Source: Microvirga terricola (lineage in GTDB: Bacteria > Pseudomonadota > Alphaproteobacteria > Rhizobiales > Beijerinckiaceae). Taken from it: a DNA stretch of 64,000 nt. The notes under the pieces were generated by a model. The model saw nothing but the letters and a program-made list of their open reading frames with translations. It did no database searches and had not been told where the DNA came from. Of this stretch, positions 47,660 to 57,310 are shown in pieces (position 1 is the stretch's first letter; the number at the start of each line of letters is the position of its first letter). Made by a program: the position numbers and the translations under genes. The stretch lies in NCBI RefSeq assembly GCF_011777495.1, contig NZ_JAATJS010000004.1:434001-498000 (forward strand). The letters are read 5' to 3'.

Positions 47660-48559
47660 ATGAAGCCTCGTCGCCGCTCCTCCAGACGTTCGAAGAAGTC
47701 CGGTTTGCAGACGTTTCTTCGCGCCGCCCGCTTCGGCGCGCTGACAGCGCTCTCCCTCGGGCTTGCGTCCTGCGCGATCGCGCCCAACAGCCGCTATCCA
47801 GCCAAGAGCGATGCGAAGCCCCATACGGGCGTCGCCTCGGCGCACCGGCTGCCGATTCACGGCGTCGATATTTCCAAGTGGCAGGGCAAGGTCGATTGGG
47901 CCTCGCTCCGTCAGGCGGGCACGAAATTCGCCTTCATCAAGGCCACTGAAGGCGGCGACCATGTGGACAGCCGCTTCCTGGAAAACTGGTGGGCCGCGAA
48001 GAGCGCGGGCGTTCCGCGCGGTGCCTACCATTTCGTCTATTGGTGCCGCCCGGCCCACGAGCAGGCGATGTGGTTTAAGAAGAACGTGCCGCAGGACCCG
48101 GAGGCCCTTCCCCCCGTTCTTGACGTGGAGTGGAACGGCGAGTCCGTGAACTGCCCCAAAAAGGTTCCGCGCGAACAGGCGCTGTCGATGATCAACGTGC
48201 TCCTGCGCGAGATGGAAGCGCATACGGGCAAACGGCCGATCATCTACACCGACATCACCTTCCATAAGGAAATCCTGGAAGGCGAGTTCAACGACTATCC
48301 CTACTGGATCCGCAGTGTCGCCGCCGAGCCGCAGGAGCGCTACGCCGACCGCCGCTGGACTTTCTGGCAGTTCACCACCACCGGCCGCGTGCCGGGCGTG
48401 GCGGGCGACATCGACCGAAACACCTTCTACGGCACCGAGAACCAGTGGCGCATGTTCGTGGCCAGCGCCTGCGATCCCCGCGACCACAAGCGCCTCCAGC
48501 CAACCGGCGTCTGCCGCCCGGTCAGCAATGGGGTCCAGACGGCAAGCGTGGACGAGTAA
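47660..48559 (+). CDS. GH25 family lysozyme, probable lipoprotein
   Basis: 299 aa muramidase that cuts peptidoglycan. A very basic N-terminus ([15 protein letters not shown]) precedes a hydrophobic segment ending LASC (35-38), a lipobox, so it is likely lipid-anchored in the envelope. The GH25 catalytic region shows D70 in HGVDISKWQG, and D155 and E157 in VLDVEWNGE. The terminal WTFWQFTTTGRVPGV segment is typical. Single gene followed by a terminator. Housekeeping cell-wall remodelling is the likeliest role. Confidence 0.9.
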   Translation: MKPRRRSSRRSKKSGLQTFLRAARFGALTALSLGLASCAIAPNSRYPAKSDAKPHTGVASAHRLPIHGVDISKWQGKVDWASLRQAGTKFAFIKATEGGDHVDSRFLENWWAAKSAGVPRGAYHFVYWCRPAHEQAMWFKKNVPQDPEALPPVLDVEWNGESVNCPKKVPREQALSMINVLLREMEAHTGKRPIIYTDITFHKEILEGEFNDYPYWIRSVAAEPQERYADRRWTFWQFTTTGRVPGVAGDIDRNTFYGTENQWRMFVASACDPRDHKRLQPTGVCRPVSNGVQTASVDE

Positions 48560-48603
48560 GGACCGCGCTCCTCACCGTACGAACCGCTCATATCCTTTCG
48601 AAG

Positions 48604-48635
48604 CCCGCCGGCGATGCCTCCACCGGCGGGTTTTT
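48604..48635 (+). terminator. Rho-independent terminator after GH25 gene
   Basis: CCCGCCGG (48604-48611), loop of 11, CCGGCGGG (48623-48630), then TTTTT. Lies 44 bp after the GH25 stop. Confidence 0.9.
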
Positions 48636-48775
48636 CATGCGCGCACCGGCTCCCGCGCCCTATTTTTCCTGATGACCCGGCTTGAAAAGGGCAGCAATGC
48701 TGACCAAAATGCGCTGACAGAACATAACGCCCCGTCGCGATTCCGGCTGATCGAGAACGGAGGTTGGAGGAACGC

Positions 48776-49948
<1,173 letters not shown>

Positions 49949-50029
49949 TCAGATTTGCGCTGGTCAGGATAGCGGAAACCTCCATAATCGAGGGACCTTC
50001 CTCTCGGTCTTCGCAATCCGGTAGCCGCC

Positions 50030-50731
50030 ATGACCCTCAACAAAGCCATCTTCGACGCGCTTCACGCGGCGTCCACTGCCACCATCACGACCGTGCTTTT
50101 GAAAAAGGGCATTCGACGGTGCTGGATGAAGGGACCGATGCCGGCTTTCAATGCGCGTGAGAAGCTGGTTGGCAAGGCTTTCACTCTGCGTTTCGTGCCG
50201 GCGCGGGAGGATCTGGCGACGCCTGAATCCTGGTCCTCTCCTCGCTCGACCCGCGCGGCCATCGAGGCCATGCCGGAAGGCTGCATCGCGGTGGTTGATG
50301 CCATGGGCGTAACGGATGCGGGCATCTTCGGCGAGATTTTGACCGCGCGCATGAAAATGCGCGGCGTCGCGGCGCTGGTGACGGACGGCGTGGTGCGTGA
50401 CGGCGACGGCGTCGACGGAACGGGTTTGCCCGTGTGGTGTTCAGGCGTAGCCGCCCCGCCCTCTGTCACGAGCCTCACCTTCGTCGGCTGGCAGGAGCCT
50501 ATCGGCTGCGGCGGCATCGCGGTCTATCCGGATGACGTGATCGTGGCCGATGGCGACGGCGTGGTGGTAATTCCCGTCGCGATGGTGGAAGAGGTCGCCA
50601 AGGCCGCCGTGGAACAGGAGCGGCTGGAACTCTGGATCATGCGCGAGGTCGAAAAGGGCGTCCCCCTCCCCGGCCTCTATCCGCCCAACGCGGAAACCAA
50701 GGCACGCTACGAAGCCGAGTCAGGCCAGTAA
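50030..50731 (+). CDS. RraA-like / 4-hydroxy-4-methyl-2-oxoglutarate aldolase-like protein
   Basis: 233 aa of the RraA-like superfamily, with the pattern FGEILTARMKMRGVAALVTDGVVRDGDGV near 105-130 that in HMG aldolases carries the metal and pyruvate-binding residues (the G-x-x-x-x-A-x-x-x-G and R-D parts). It could be a class II aldolase acting on 4-hydroxy-2-oxo acids or a regulator of RNase E; sequence does not decide. It lies 81 bp after ivd and 21 bp before the YdcF-like gene. Confidence 0.8.
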   Translation: MTLNKAIFDALHAASTATITTVLLKKGIRRCWMKGPMPAFNAREKLVGKAFTLRFVPAREDLATPESWSSPRSTRAAIEAMPEGCIAVVDAMGVTDAGIFGEILTARMKMRGVAALVTDGVVRDGDGVDGTGLPVWCSGVAAPPSVTSLTFVGWQEPIGCGGIAVYPDDVIVADGDGVVVIPVAMVEEVAKAAVEQERLELWIMREVEKGVPLPGLYPPNAETKARYEAESGQ

Positions 50732-50752
50732 CCCGACACGGAAAGACGGCGC

Positions 50753-51547
50753 GTGTTTTACTACGTCTCGAAAGTCGCATGGTTCTTTGCCACGCCCTCG
50801 AACCTGCTCATCAGCCTCATTCTGTTGGGGCTGGTGGTTGCACTCTTTCCTCGCACGCGACGTCTCGGCATTGGCCTTGCGCTGGCTTTCGCGCTGCTGA
50901 CCGCCGCGTGCGGCCTGTTGCCGATCTCCAGCTACATCATCATTCCGCTCGAAAACCGCTTTCCGCCGTTCCATGACGACGACAAGCCGGTCAATGGCAT
51001 CGTTCTGCTCGGCGGCTCCGTTGAAGCGGCGGAGTCGGTGGCGCGGGGGACGCTCGTCACCAACGAATCCGGCGAGCGTATCATCGAGACGATCAGGCTC
51101 GCGCACCTTTATCCGCAGGCGCGCATTCTCATTTCCGGCGGCGGAACGGTTTTCGGCGAAGGCGTCGCTGAAGCGCCCATTATTGCGGCCTTCCTGACGA
51201 GCGTCGGCGTCGATGCCTCGCGCATCATCATCGAGGATCGTTCGCGCACGACTTACGAGAACGCGGTGTTCTCTCGCGACATCGCCAAGCCGAAGGCGGG
51301 TGAACGCTGGCTTCTGGTGACCTCCGCCTGGCACATGCCGCGTTCGGTTGGTCTATTCGAGAAAGTGGGCTTTCCCGTCATCCCCTCCCCGGTCGATTAC
51401 CGGACCAGCGGCAGTTTCACCAATCAGCGCTTCTTCGTTTTTGCTTCCGAGGGTCTGCGGCGGCTCGATATCGGCACGAAGGAATGGGCGGGGTTGGTCG
51501 CCTATTATCTGTCGGGCCGCATCGCGACGCTGTTGCCGGGGCCTTAG
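50753..51547 (+). CDS. YdcF-like (DUF218) membrane protein
   Basis: 264 aa with two N-terminal membrane helices (about 10-33 and 38-60) and a soluble DUF218 domain on the periplasmic side. Family motifs are GIVLLGGS (about 82-89), ILISGGGTVFGEGVAEA and SRTTYENAVFSRD. It starts with GTG at 50753, preceded by GGAAAG. Related ElyC and SanA proteins affect the cell envelope and peptidoglycan; substrate unknown here. The stop runs directly into a palindromic repeat that may end its transcript. Confidence 0.85.
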   Translation: MFYYVSKVAWFFATPSNLLISLILLGLVVALFPRTRRLGIGLALAFALLTAACGLLPISSYIIIPLENRFPPFHDDDKPVNGIVLLGGSVEAAESVARGTLVTNESGERIIETIRLAHLYPQARILISGGGTVFGEGVAEAPIIAAFLTSVGVDASRIIIEDRSRTTYENAVFSRDIAKPKAGERWLLVTSAWHMPRSVGLFEKVGFPVIPSPVDYRTSGSFTNQRFFVFASEGLRRLDIGTKEWAGLVAYYLSGRIATLLPGP

Positions 51548-51595
51548 GGCATGATCCGGAAAAGTGGGAACCGGTTTTCCGACAAGATCATGCCC
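51547..51595. repeat. Dispersed palindrome GGGCATGATC/GATCATGCCC
   Basis: GGGCATGATC at the left end and GATCATGCCC at the right are exact inverted copies around an inner CGGAAAA/TTTTCCG pair, 49 bp in all. The element is widespread in Rhizobiales intergenic DNA. It lies at the convergent ends of the YdcF-like and DUF3253 genes. Confidence 0.8.
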
Positions 51596-51603
51596 ATCGA
51601 AAC

Positions 51604-51876
51604 TTAAGGCTCGGATGGCAGCGCGAGCCGATAAACGCCCTTGAAATCGTCAGGGTCGACGGGTCGCCCTTTCCGCAGAATGACAACGCGCCCCTCCTTC
51701 ATGAGGCGCACAGCAGTCGCGCGGACGGGCTGCATCAGCGGCCCCCAGCCGTCGGGGTGATCGCCCCCGAGCGCGCGGGCAACATCCATGGGGCCGATGG
51801 TCCGCTCCGCACCGCGCTCGTTCAGGAGCGCGAGCATGGTGGTCTCAAGATCTTCCGTCGTCGGTTTTTGGGACAT
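51604..51876 (-). CDS. DUF3253 family protein
   Basis: 90 aa soluble protein resembling a winged-helix fold (DUF3253): MLALLNERGAERTIGPMDVARALGG, then VRATAVRLMKEGRVVILRKGRPVDP. The pattern of helix-turn-helix plus a basic wing suggests nucleic-acid binding, but no function is established. Its start lies 32 bp inside the end of the upstream DUF599 gene, so the two are translationally linked. Confidence 0.8.
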   Translation of the reverse strand: MSQKPTTEDLETTMLALLNERGAERTIGPMDVARALGGDHPDGWGPLMQPVRATAVRLMKEGRVVILRKGRPVDPDDFKGVYRLALPSEP

Positions 51877-52561
51877 GGGTCCTGCCTAACGCCGCAAGGC
51901 GGGCGTCGGATATGAATTGGCGTCGCCACATCACATAAAGCACGCTCGCCGTCGCGACCATGAAAACATACGGACCGATGAACCAGCCGAGATAGGCGAG
52001 CGAGAAGAAGAACGCACGCTGGCCGCGATTGAAGTGCTTGCCCGCGACGATGTTCATGCGCGCGGCCTGATGGGCCACCGCCAGCCCCTCCTCCCGCGTA
52101 TCCTCCTTCAGCACCGGCACCGCGCCGACGATGATCGCCATGTAGTTGAACAGGCGATACGACCAGGCGAACTTGAAGAAGGCATAGACGAAGATGATCG
52201 CGAGGCCGATCACCTTCACCTCCCAGGTCACCGGCGTCGTCGCCTGTCCGAAAGGCAGAGTGCTGAAGACAGGCAGCACCGCATCGGCAGAGCGCAGCAG
52301 CGCCAGCACGCCGCCGATAGCGATGAGCGAGGTGGAGGCGAAGAAGGCCGTGCCGTTCATCAGCGAGGCCATGATGGTGGTGTCGACGATGCGGTTCTCG
52401 CGCACCACGAGCTGTTCCATCCAGCGCACGCGGTATTGGTTCATGAGGGCGTTGAGGCTGTGGCGTCCGGCGGGCGTCAGCTCGACGGCCGCGTGATAGG
52501 CAAACCACGCCACGCCGAAAAAGCCCAAGGCCACATAATCCTGAACCGTGAAACCGAGCAC
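51845..52561 (-). CDS. DUF599 family membrane protein
   Basis: 238 aa with four clear hydrophobic helices (near 8-24, 65-90, 110-135 and 185-215) and conserved NRIVDTTIMASLMNGTAFFASTSLIAIGG, RLFNYMAIIVGAVP and HFNRGQRAFFFSLAYLGWF. DUF599 proteins are found across Proteobacteria and are uncharacterised. It overlaps the DUF3253 gene by 32 bp and is divergent from the rhodanese gene. Confidence 0.85.
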   Translation of the reverse strand: MLGFTVQDYVALGFFGVAWFAYHAAVELTPAGRHSLNALMNQYRVRWMEQLVVRENRIVDTTIMASLMNGTAFFASTSLIAIGGVLALLRSADAVLPVFSTLPFGQATTPVTWEVKVIGLAIIFVYAFFKFAWSYRLFNYMAIIVGAVPVLKEDTREEGLAVAHQAARMNIVAGKHFNRGQRAFFFSLAYLGWFIGPYVFMVATASVLYVMWRRQFISDARLAALGRTHVPKTDDGRS

Positions 52562-52624
52562 TATCGACGCCTCCCGTTGACTCGGCTCTTATCATGCCCA
52601 GTTTGTTCAAAGCCTTAAAGCAGG

Positions 52625-53041
52625 ATGGCGGTCATGCCCCAAACAATCACGCGCGGCTTCAAGACCCTGCTCGAAGAGGCCAGCGCGAAGATCAAAAGCC
52701 TGTCGCCCGCTGACGCCATAGCCCTGCACGGGCGAGAGGACACCGTGTTCGTGGATTTGCGCGACCCGCGCGAGCTCGAGCGGGAGGGCCGCCTGCCCGG
52801 CGCCTTCCATTGCCCGCGGGGGATGCTGGAATTCTGGATTGACCCGGAAAGCCCCTATCACAAGCCGTTCTTCGCGCAGGACAAAACCTACGTGTTCTTC
52901 TGCGCAGGGGGCTGGCGCTCCGCCCTGTCGGCAGCAACCGCGCAGGACATGGGGTTGAAGCCCGTCGCCCATGTGGAAGGCGGCTTCAAGGCGTGGAAGG
53001 AGGCGGGCGGCCCGGTGGAGGTTACGCCGCCCAAGCCTTGA
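52625..53041 (+). CDS. Rhodanese-like sulfurtransferase
   Basis: 138 aa single-domain rhodanese. The active-site cysteine is C93 in FFCAGGWRSAL, where a persulfide forms, and VFVDLRDPRELEREGRLPGAFHCPRG is the usual N-terminal half. The loop after the Cys is CAGGWRS, six residues, as in classic rhodaneses that handle sulfur rather than phosphate. Either the ATG at 52625 or the one at 52634 may be used. Stand-alone gene; its sulfur donor and acceptor are unknown. Confidence 0.88.
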   Translation: MAVMPQTITRGFKTLLEEASAKIKSLSPADAIALHGREDTVFVDLRDPRELEREGRLPGAFHCPRGMLEFWIDPESPYHKPFFAQDKTYVFFCAGGWRSALSAATAQDMGLKPVAHVEGGFKAWKEAGGPVEVTPPKP

Positions 53042-53045
53042 GGCG

Positions 53046-53549
53046 TTACCTGTTGTCGCGCTTCGCCTGCGCCACTTTCGTCCGCTGTGACACACGCCCG
53101 GCCTGCATCGGGTGAAGGATGGCCTCTCCCTTCACGTTTTCCTTTGGCGTCATGCCCTTGCTCGCGGTGCGGCTTTTGAGCGGTGCTGCGGAGGCGGTCG
53201 CCCCCCTCATCGCAAGCGCTTTACGCGCATTTTGCTTCAAGTCCTCTCGCCTGCGCCGTGATCGCTCCTTGTTCACCCGCCCGAGCGCCTCGCGCAGCAC
53301 GGCCTTGCGGCGGCGCATACCGCGCTCCTCCTCGGCAAAGGTCGTGCGCCCCATGCCCTTGGAGCGAATTTCGCGCCGCTGGCGGTTGAGGATGTCCTGC
53401 GTGCGGTCGCGCCGCTCGCGCAAAAGCGTGGTCACCTGGTCGAGTTCCTGCTTGTCGAGCTTCGCAAGCGCGGGATGGTGCGTGTTCTGCACGACGTCGA
53501 ACTCGTCGGCGCTCAGGATACGCCGTTCCGCCTTCCGGGGTGTCGCCAT
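53046..53549 (-). CDS. Conserved basic protein of unknown function
   Basis: 167 aa, very rich in Arg and Lys, mostly helical (TLLRERRDRTQDILNRQRREI, GMRRRKAVLREALGR). Its charge suggests binding to nucleic acids. It is the last of a same-strand run pccA, gamma-glutamylcyclotransferase, acylphosphatase and this gene. No signal peptide or membrane helix. Not recognised beyond that. Confidence 0.7.
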   Translation of the reverse strand: MATPRKAERRILSADEFDVVQNTHHPALAKLDKQELDQVTTLLRERRDRTQDILNRQRREIRSKGMGRTTFAEEERGMRRRKAVLREALGRVNKERSRRRREDLKQNARKALAMRGATASAAPLKSRTASKGMTPKENVKGEAILHPMQAGRVSQRTKVAQAKRDNR

Positions 53550-53609
53550 GGCTGCCTCCGCTGACCGGACGGGAACCGAACGCCCCGCAGGCCAAGCGGT
53601 TCCACACGC

Positions 53610-53903
53610 TCAAGCCGTCGGCAGAACCTGAAAGCCCTCGCCTACAGCATTTGGCGGATCGCCGGAGCAGCGGACATCGACCTGCTCCACCACAGCGCCG
53701 CGTGGACCCTGCTCGCAGGCCCGGAGCATCGTCTGAAGAAGCGCGTCCGGCCCGGAAAACACCGCCTCCACGGACCCATCGCGACGGTTGCGGACCCAGC
53801 CGCTCAAGCCGTGAAGCGTAGCTTGATCCTGCGTCCACGCCCGAAAGCCGACGCCCTGGACGCGGCCCTGGATCACCACATGGAGAGTACGGTGCGCGCT
53901 CAT
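53610..53903 (-). CDS. acyP: Acylphosphatase
   Basis: 97 aa. Hydrolyses acyl phosphates such as acetyl phosphate or carbamoyl phosphate. The full motif is present: VIQGRVQGVGFRAW with the phosphate-binding Arg R21, and GWVRNRRDGSVEAV with the catalytic Asn N39. It sits in the pccA run, 51 bp after the gamma-glutamylcyclotransferase gene. A role in removing wasteful acyl phosphates is inferred. Confidence 0.92.
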   Translation of the reverse strand: MSAHRTLHVVIQGRVQGVGFRAWTQDQATLHGLSGWVRNRRDGSVEAVFSGPDALLQTMLRACEQGPRGAVVEQVDVRCSGDPPNAVGEGFQVLPTA

Positions 53904-53954
53904 GGGCGCATCATAAGCCGGGACCAGTCGCGCGCGAAAGGGACGGGATGCGCG

Positions 53955-54473
53955 TCAAAATTCGCCCGGCTTTCGAGACACGCTGGGCGCACCGAAACGA
54001 GGGCGCACCTTGGGTTCGGCGGGCGGCAGGGATGAAAGCGCCGCCTGTTTCGCCTGCGGCAGGAAGCCTCTGAGCCCTTGGACATAATCCTTCGGCAGCC
54101 CCGCCTCCTCTGCTGCCGCCACGACACCTTCCATATAGCCGGGCTTCGGCGGGCCGGGCTTGGCGCTGCGTCCGATATACACGATGGCGCGACGCGGTCC
54201 CTGCTCTGTCACGACGGGCTGGACGACCTTGGTGTAGAGCCCGGTGGACAGACTCTCATAGCGATCGAGGGCGGGAACGTCGCCGAGCGCCAGATCCCAC
54301 ACCATGCCCCACACGGCGCGCTGTAGATCGCGCATGACCGAGGCATAGCCGCCCTCGAAGATGATGAAGCGATGGCGCATCAGCCGCGCGAGGCCGACCG
54401 GCTTCGAGGCGGGACAGCGCTTGGCCATCGCCGCCTTGTCCATGTTGGAGCCGTAGGCGAAGTAGAGCGGCAT
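53955..54473 (-). CDS. Gamma-glutamylcyclotransferase-like protein
   Basis: 172 aa with the GGCT N-terminal motif YGSNM (7-11) and the catalytic Glu E73 in ALDRYESLSTGLY. The family turns gamma-glutamyl amines into 5-oxoproline, for example in glutathione turnover. It begins 6 bp after the pccA stop, so it is surely on the same transcript. The C-terminal 30 residues are Pro/Ser-rich and probably disordered. Confidence 0.86.
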   Translation of the reverse strand: MPLYFAYGSNMDKAAMAKRCPASKPVGLARLMRHRFIIFEGGYASVMRDLQRAVWGMVWDLALGDVPALDRYESLSTGLYTKVVQPVVTEQGPRRAIVYIGRSAKPGPPKPGYMEGVVAAAEEAGLPKDYVQGLRGFLPQAKQAALSSLPPAEPKVRPRFGAPSVSRKPGEF

Positions 54474-54479
54474 GGCGTT

Positions 54480-56480
54480 TTAAGCGAATTCCAAAATCAC
54501 CGCATCAACGGCAAGGCTGTCGCCTTCCTTGGCCAGGATCTTGGCGATAGTGCCGTCGCGCTCGGCGCGCAGCACATTTTCCATCTTCATCGCTTCGACG
54601 ATGCAGAGCGGCTCGCCAGTCTTCACGTCCTGCCCCTGCTTGACGCTGATGGCCTTGACGAGGCCAGGCATCGGGCAGAGCAGCTTCTTGCCGGTATCGG
54701 CCTCGACCTTTTCCGGCATCAGAGTGGCGAGTTCCGCCTCGCGGTGGGTATAGACGCGCGCTTCCACCGAAGCGCCGGCGTGGGAAAGCAGCAGCCCGTT
54801 CAGGATCGGCCGCACCTGCACGGCGATGGCCTCGCCGCCGACCGTGCCGGTCCAAACCGGATTGCCCGGCTTCCACGCGGACTCGACCGGCCACGCCTGC
54901 CCGTCGATGACGATGGCGATACCGCCTTCGATATCCTCGATCACCACATCGAGCCGCTCGCGGCCGAGCATCACGACCCGCTCGCGGTCGAAGCGCACGG
55001 CCGAAGCGGGGCGCATCTGGCCGGAGATCTGGCGCTTGCGCTCGTTCAACAGATGATCGACCGAAGCCGCCACCGCCGCGATGCGCAAGGCTATCTCCCC
55101 CTCGGGTGCGAGGGCCTTGAAGCCTTGCGGGAACTCTTCGGCGATGAAGCCGGTCGAGAGCTTGCCGCTCTGCCAGCGCGGATGCTGCATCAACGCCGAG
55201 AGAAACGGGATGTTGTGGCGGATGCCGTCGATGGCGAAAGCATCGAGCGCCTTCGCCTGTGCTTCGATGGCCTTCTCGCGCGTCGGCGCGTGGGTCACGA
55301 GCTTGGCGATCATCGGATCGTAAAAGATCGAGATTTCACCGCCCTCATACACGCCGGTATCGTTGCGCACCGTCGTGCCGTGGTTTTCGCCCTCACTCGG
55401 CGGGCGATAGGTGACGAGACGACCCGTGGAGGGAAGGAAGTTGCGGACCGGATCTTCCGCATAGATGCGGCTTTCGACCGACCAACCGTTGAGCTTCACA
55501 TCCGCTTGCGCGAGGCGCAGTTTCTCGCCCGCGGCAACCCGGATCATCTCTTCCACGAGGTCGATGCCGGTGATCATCTCCGTCACCGGATGCTCCACCT
55601 GCAGGCGGGTGTTCATTTCCAAAAAGTAGAACGACTTGTCCTGGCCCGCGACGAACTCCACCGTGCCGGCGGAGTCGTAGCCCACCGCCTTGGCGAGCGC
55701 GACCGCCTGCTCGCCCATGAGCTTGCGGGTCGCCTCATCGAGCAGCGGCGACGGCGCTTCCTCGATGACCTTTTGGTTGCGGCGCTGGATCGAGCATTCG
55801 CGCTCGCCGAGATAGATGACGTTGCCGTGTTTGTCGCCGAGCACCTGAATTTCGATGTGGCGCGGATCGGTGATGAACTTTTCGACGAAGACGCGGTCAT
55901 CGCCGAAGGAGGATGCCGCCTCCGACTTGGCGCGGGCAAAGCCTTCCGCCACCTCATCCGCCGAGTAAGCGATGCGCATGCCCTTGCCGCCGCCACCGGC
56001 GGAGGCCTTGATCATCACCGGATAGCCGATGTCGTTGGCAATCGTCACCGCCTGTTCGGGGTTCTCGATCACGCCGAGGAAGCCGGGAACGGTCGAGACC
56101 TTCGCGGCTGCTGCCGCCTTCTTCGACTCGATCTTGTCGCCCATGGCGGCAATGGCCACCGGGTTCGGCCCGATGAAGACGATCCCTGCCTCGGCCAGCG
56201 CCTTCGGAAAAGCCTCGCGCTCGGAGAGGAAGCCGTAGCCCGGGTGCACCGCCTGCGCGCCGGTCGCCTTGCAGGCCTCCACGATCTTCTCGATCACCAG
56301 ATAAGACTGCGCCGCTGCCGCCGGGCCGATATGCACCGCCTCGTCGGCCATCTCCACATGGAGCGCATCCTTGTCCGCGTCGGAATAGATGGCGACCGTC
56401 TTGATGCCCATGCGCCGGGCGGTCTTGATGACGCGACAGGCGATCTCGCCGCGGTTGGCAATCAGGATCTTGTCGAACAT
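54480..56480 (-). CDS. pccA: Propionyl-CoA carboxylase alpha subunit (biotin carboxylase + BCCP)
   Basis: Carboxylates biotin with bicarbonate and ATP, then hands it to the beta subunit to make methylmalonyl-CoA. 666 aa: biotin carboxylase domain (1-450) with the ATP-grasp KASAGGGGKGMR and EHPVTEMITGIDL; a BT linker (about 480-590); and a biotin carrier domain with the biotinyl lysine K632 in EAMKMEN. The BT linker distinguishes PCC alpha from the shorter AccC. The beta subunit gene is 6 kb to the right on the same strand, not adjacent. First gene of a run with GGCT and acyP. Confidence 0.93.
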   Translation of the reverse strand: MFDKILIANRGEIACRVIKTARRMGIKTVAIYSDADKDALHVEMADEAVHIGPAAAAQSYLVIEKIVEACKATGAQAVHPGYGFLSEREAFPKALAEAGIVFIGPNPVAIAAMGDKIESKKAAAAAKVSTVPGFLGVIENPEQAVTIANDIGYPVMIKASAGGGGKGMRIAYSADEVAEGFARAKSEAASSFGDDRVFVEKFITDPRHIEIQVLGDKHGNVIYLGERECSIQRRNQKVIEEAPSPLLDEATRKLMGEQAVALAKAVGYDSAGTVEFVAGQDKSFYFLEMNTRLQVEHPVTEMITGIDLVEEMIRVAAGEKLRLAQADVKLNGWSVESRIYAEDPVRNFLPSTGRLVTYRPPSEGENHGTTVRNDTGVYEGGEISIFYDPMIAKLVTHAPTREKAIEAQAKALDAFAIDGIRHNIPFLSALMQHPRWQSGKLSTGFIAEEFPQGFKALAPEGEIALRIAAVAASVDHLLNERKRQISGQMRPASAVRFDRERVVMLGRERLDVVIEDIEGGIAIVIDGQAWPVESAWKPGNPVWTGTVGGEAIAVQVRPILNGLLLSHAGASVEARVYTHREAELATLMPEKVEADTGKKLLCPMPGLVKAISVKQGQDVKTGEPLCIVEAMKMENVLRAERDGTIAKILAKEGDSLAVDAVILEFA

Positions 56481-56586
56481 GAGCCCTCGAACGCTTTACG
56501 AACCGGAGATGTCCCCTTTCCCGTTACTGCACATCCATGCGTTCGGAAAGCGGTACGGGTTCAGCATTTAGCGTAAGAGGTTCCTT

Positions 56587-56994
56587 TTAGGCTGCAAGGC
56601 AGCTCTGCCGGGCCTGCTGGCGCCCACGCATGATGAAGTCGAGGAGCGCCGTGTCCACGCGCTCGGCCTGATCCAGAACCGCATAGGCGATGGCCATGGC
56701 CGTTTCGCTGGGACCACCCACTTCGAGGACGGTCGCAAGCCATTGAACGTCGTCGCCCATGCCGGCGGAGCGCAGGCGAAGGACGGAGAAATCGACGACA
56801 AGGGTCTTCAGGGCTCCGGCCCAGCTTTCATCCGCCTCGACCGCACGGTCGAGGGCGAGCAGCGCCTCCGCTTCCACGCGGCTCTTGAGGCCGTCGCTGA
56901 GAACGTGGCGTTGAAGATGGTCCACGTCATCCGCCGAGATTATCTTCTTGTCGATGACGGTTTCGATGAAATCGCGAAGCGTTGCGTTCATCAT
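56587..56994 (-). CDS. Conserved protein of unknown function
   Basis: 135 aa, all-helical appearance, no signal or membrane segment. It starts at the ATG at 56994, eight bases after GGGAGGAGCC, with a second ATG directly following. Stretches such as DDVDHLQRHVLSDGLKSRVEAEALLALDRAVEAD suggest helical repeats. It lies upstream of pccA on the same strand, 106 bp away. Not recognised. Confidence 0.72.
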   Translation of the reverse strand: MMNATLRDFIETVIDKKIISADDVDHLQRHVLSDGLKSRVEAEALLALDRAVEADESWAGALKTLVVDFSVLRLRSAGMGDDVQWLATVLEVGGPSETAMAIAYAVLDQAERVDTALLDFIMRGRQQARQSCLAA

Positions 56995-57310
56995 CTGTTT
57001 GGCTCCTCCCGGCTTATTCTTGGATGCCGGTTGATCTCTTATCGGAGCCAACATTCACACGGAGGGCTGAGCAAAACCGTTAACGGCCGATGCTGAATCG
57101 CCGTTGAGGTTAAGCGTTGCTGAGACTCTTTGGTTGCCAGATTCTTGCTCCCTCGGATTCGCCAAATATTGCATCGCCTTGACCGCGACGGCGCTCATCC
57201 TTTGCAATCCCGCAAGGTCACCCTTTCCGCACTTTGGTACGGGCCGATGGTACTTATCTCCCAGCCATGCAGCGCGCTTCCCGCGCTTAAAGCGTTAAGG
57301 AGAACTCCCC
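56995..57310. other. Intergenic region between divergent genes
   Basis: 316 bp between the all-helical gene and the mhqO-like gene, which diverge. Both promoters must lie here. I see no operator that I can name; a MarR-type site (as for mhq genes in Bacillus) was not recognised. Confidence 0.5.

Noticed and set aside
54372..56576. Long open frame opposite pccA
   Set aside because: Antisense shadow of a high-GC gene; no family features.
57104..57298. 64-codon frame before the mhqO-like gene
   Set aside because: Weak start, no family features and lies in a divergent promoter space.
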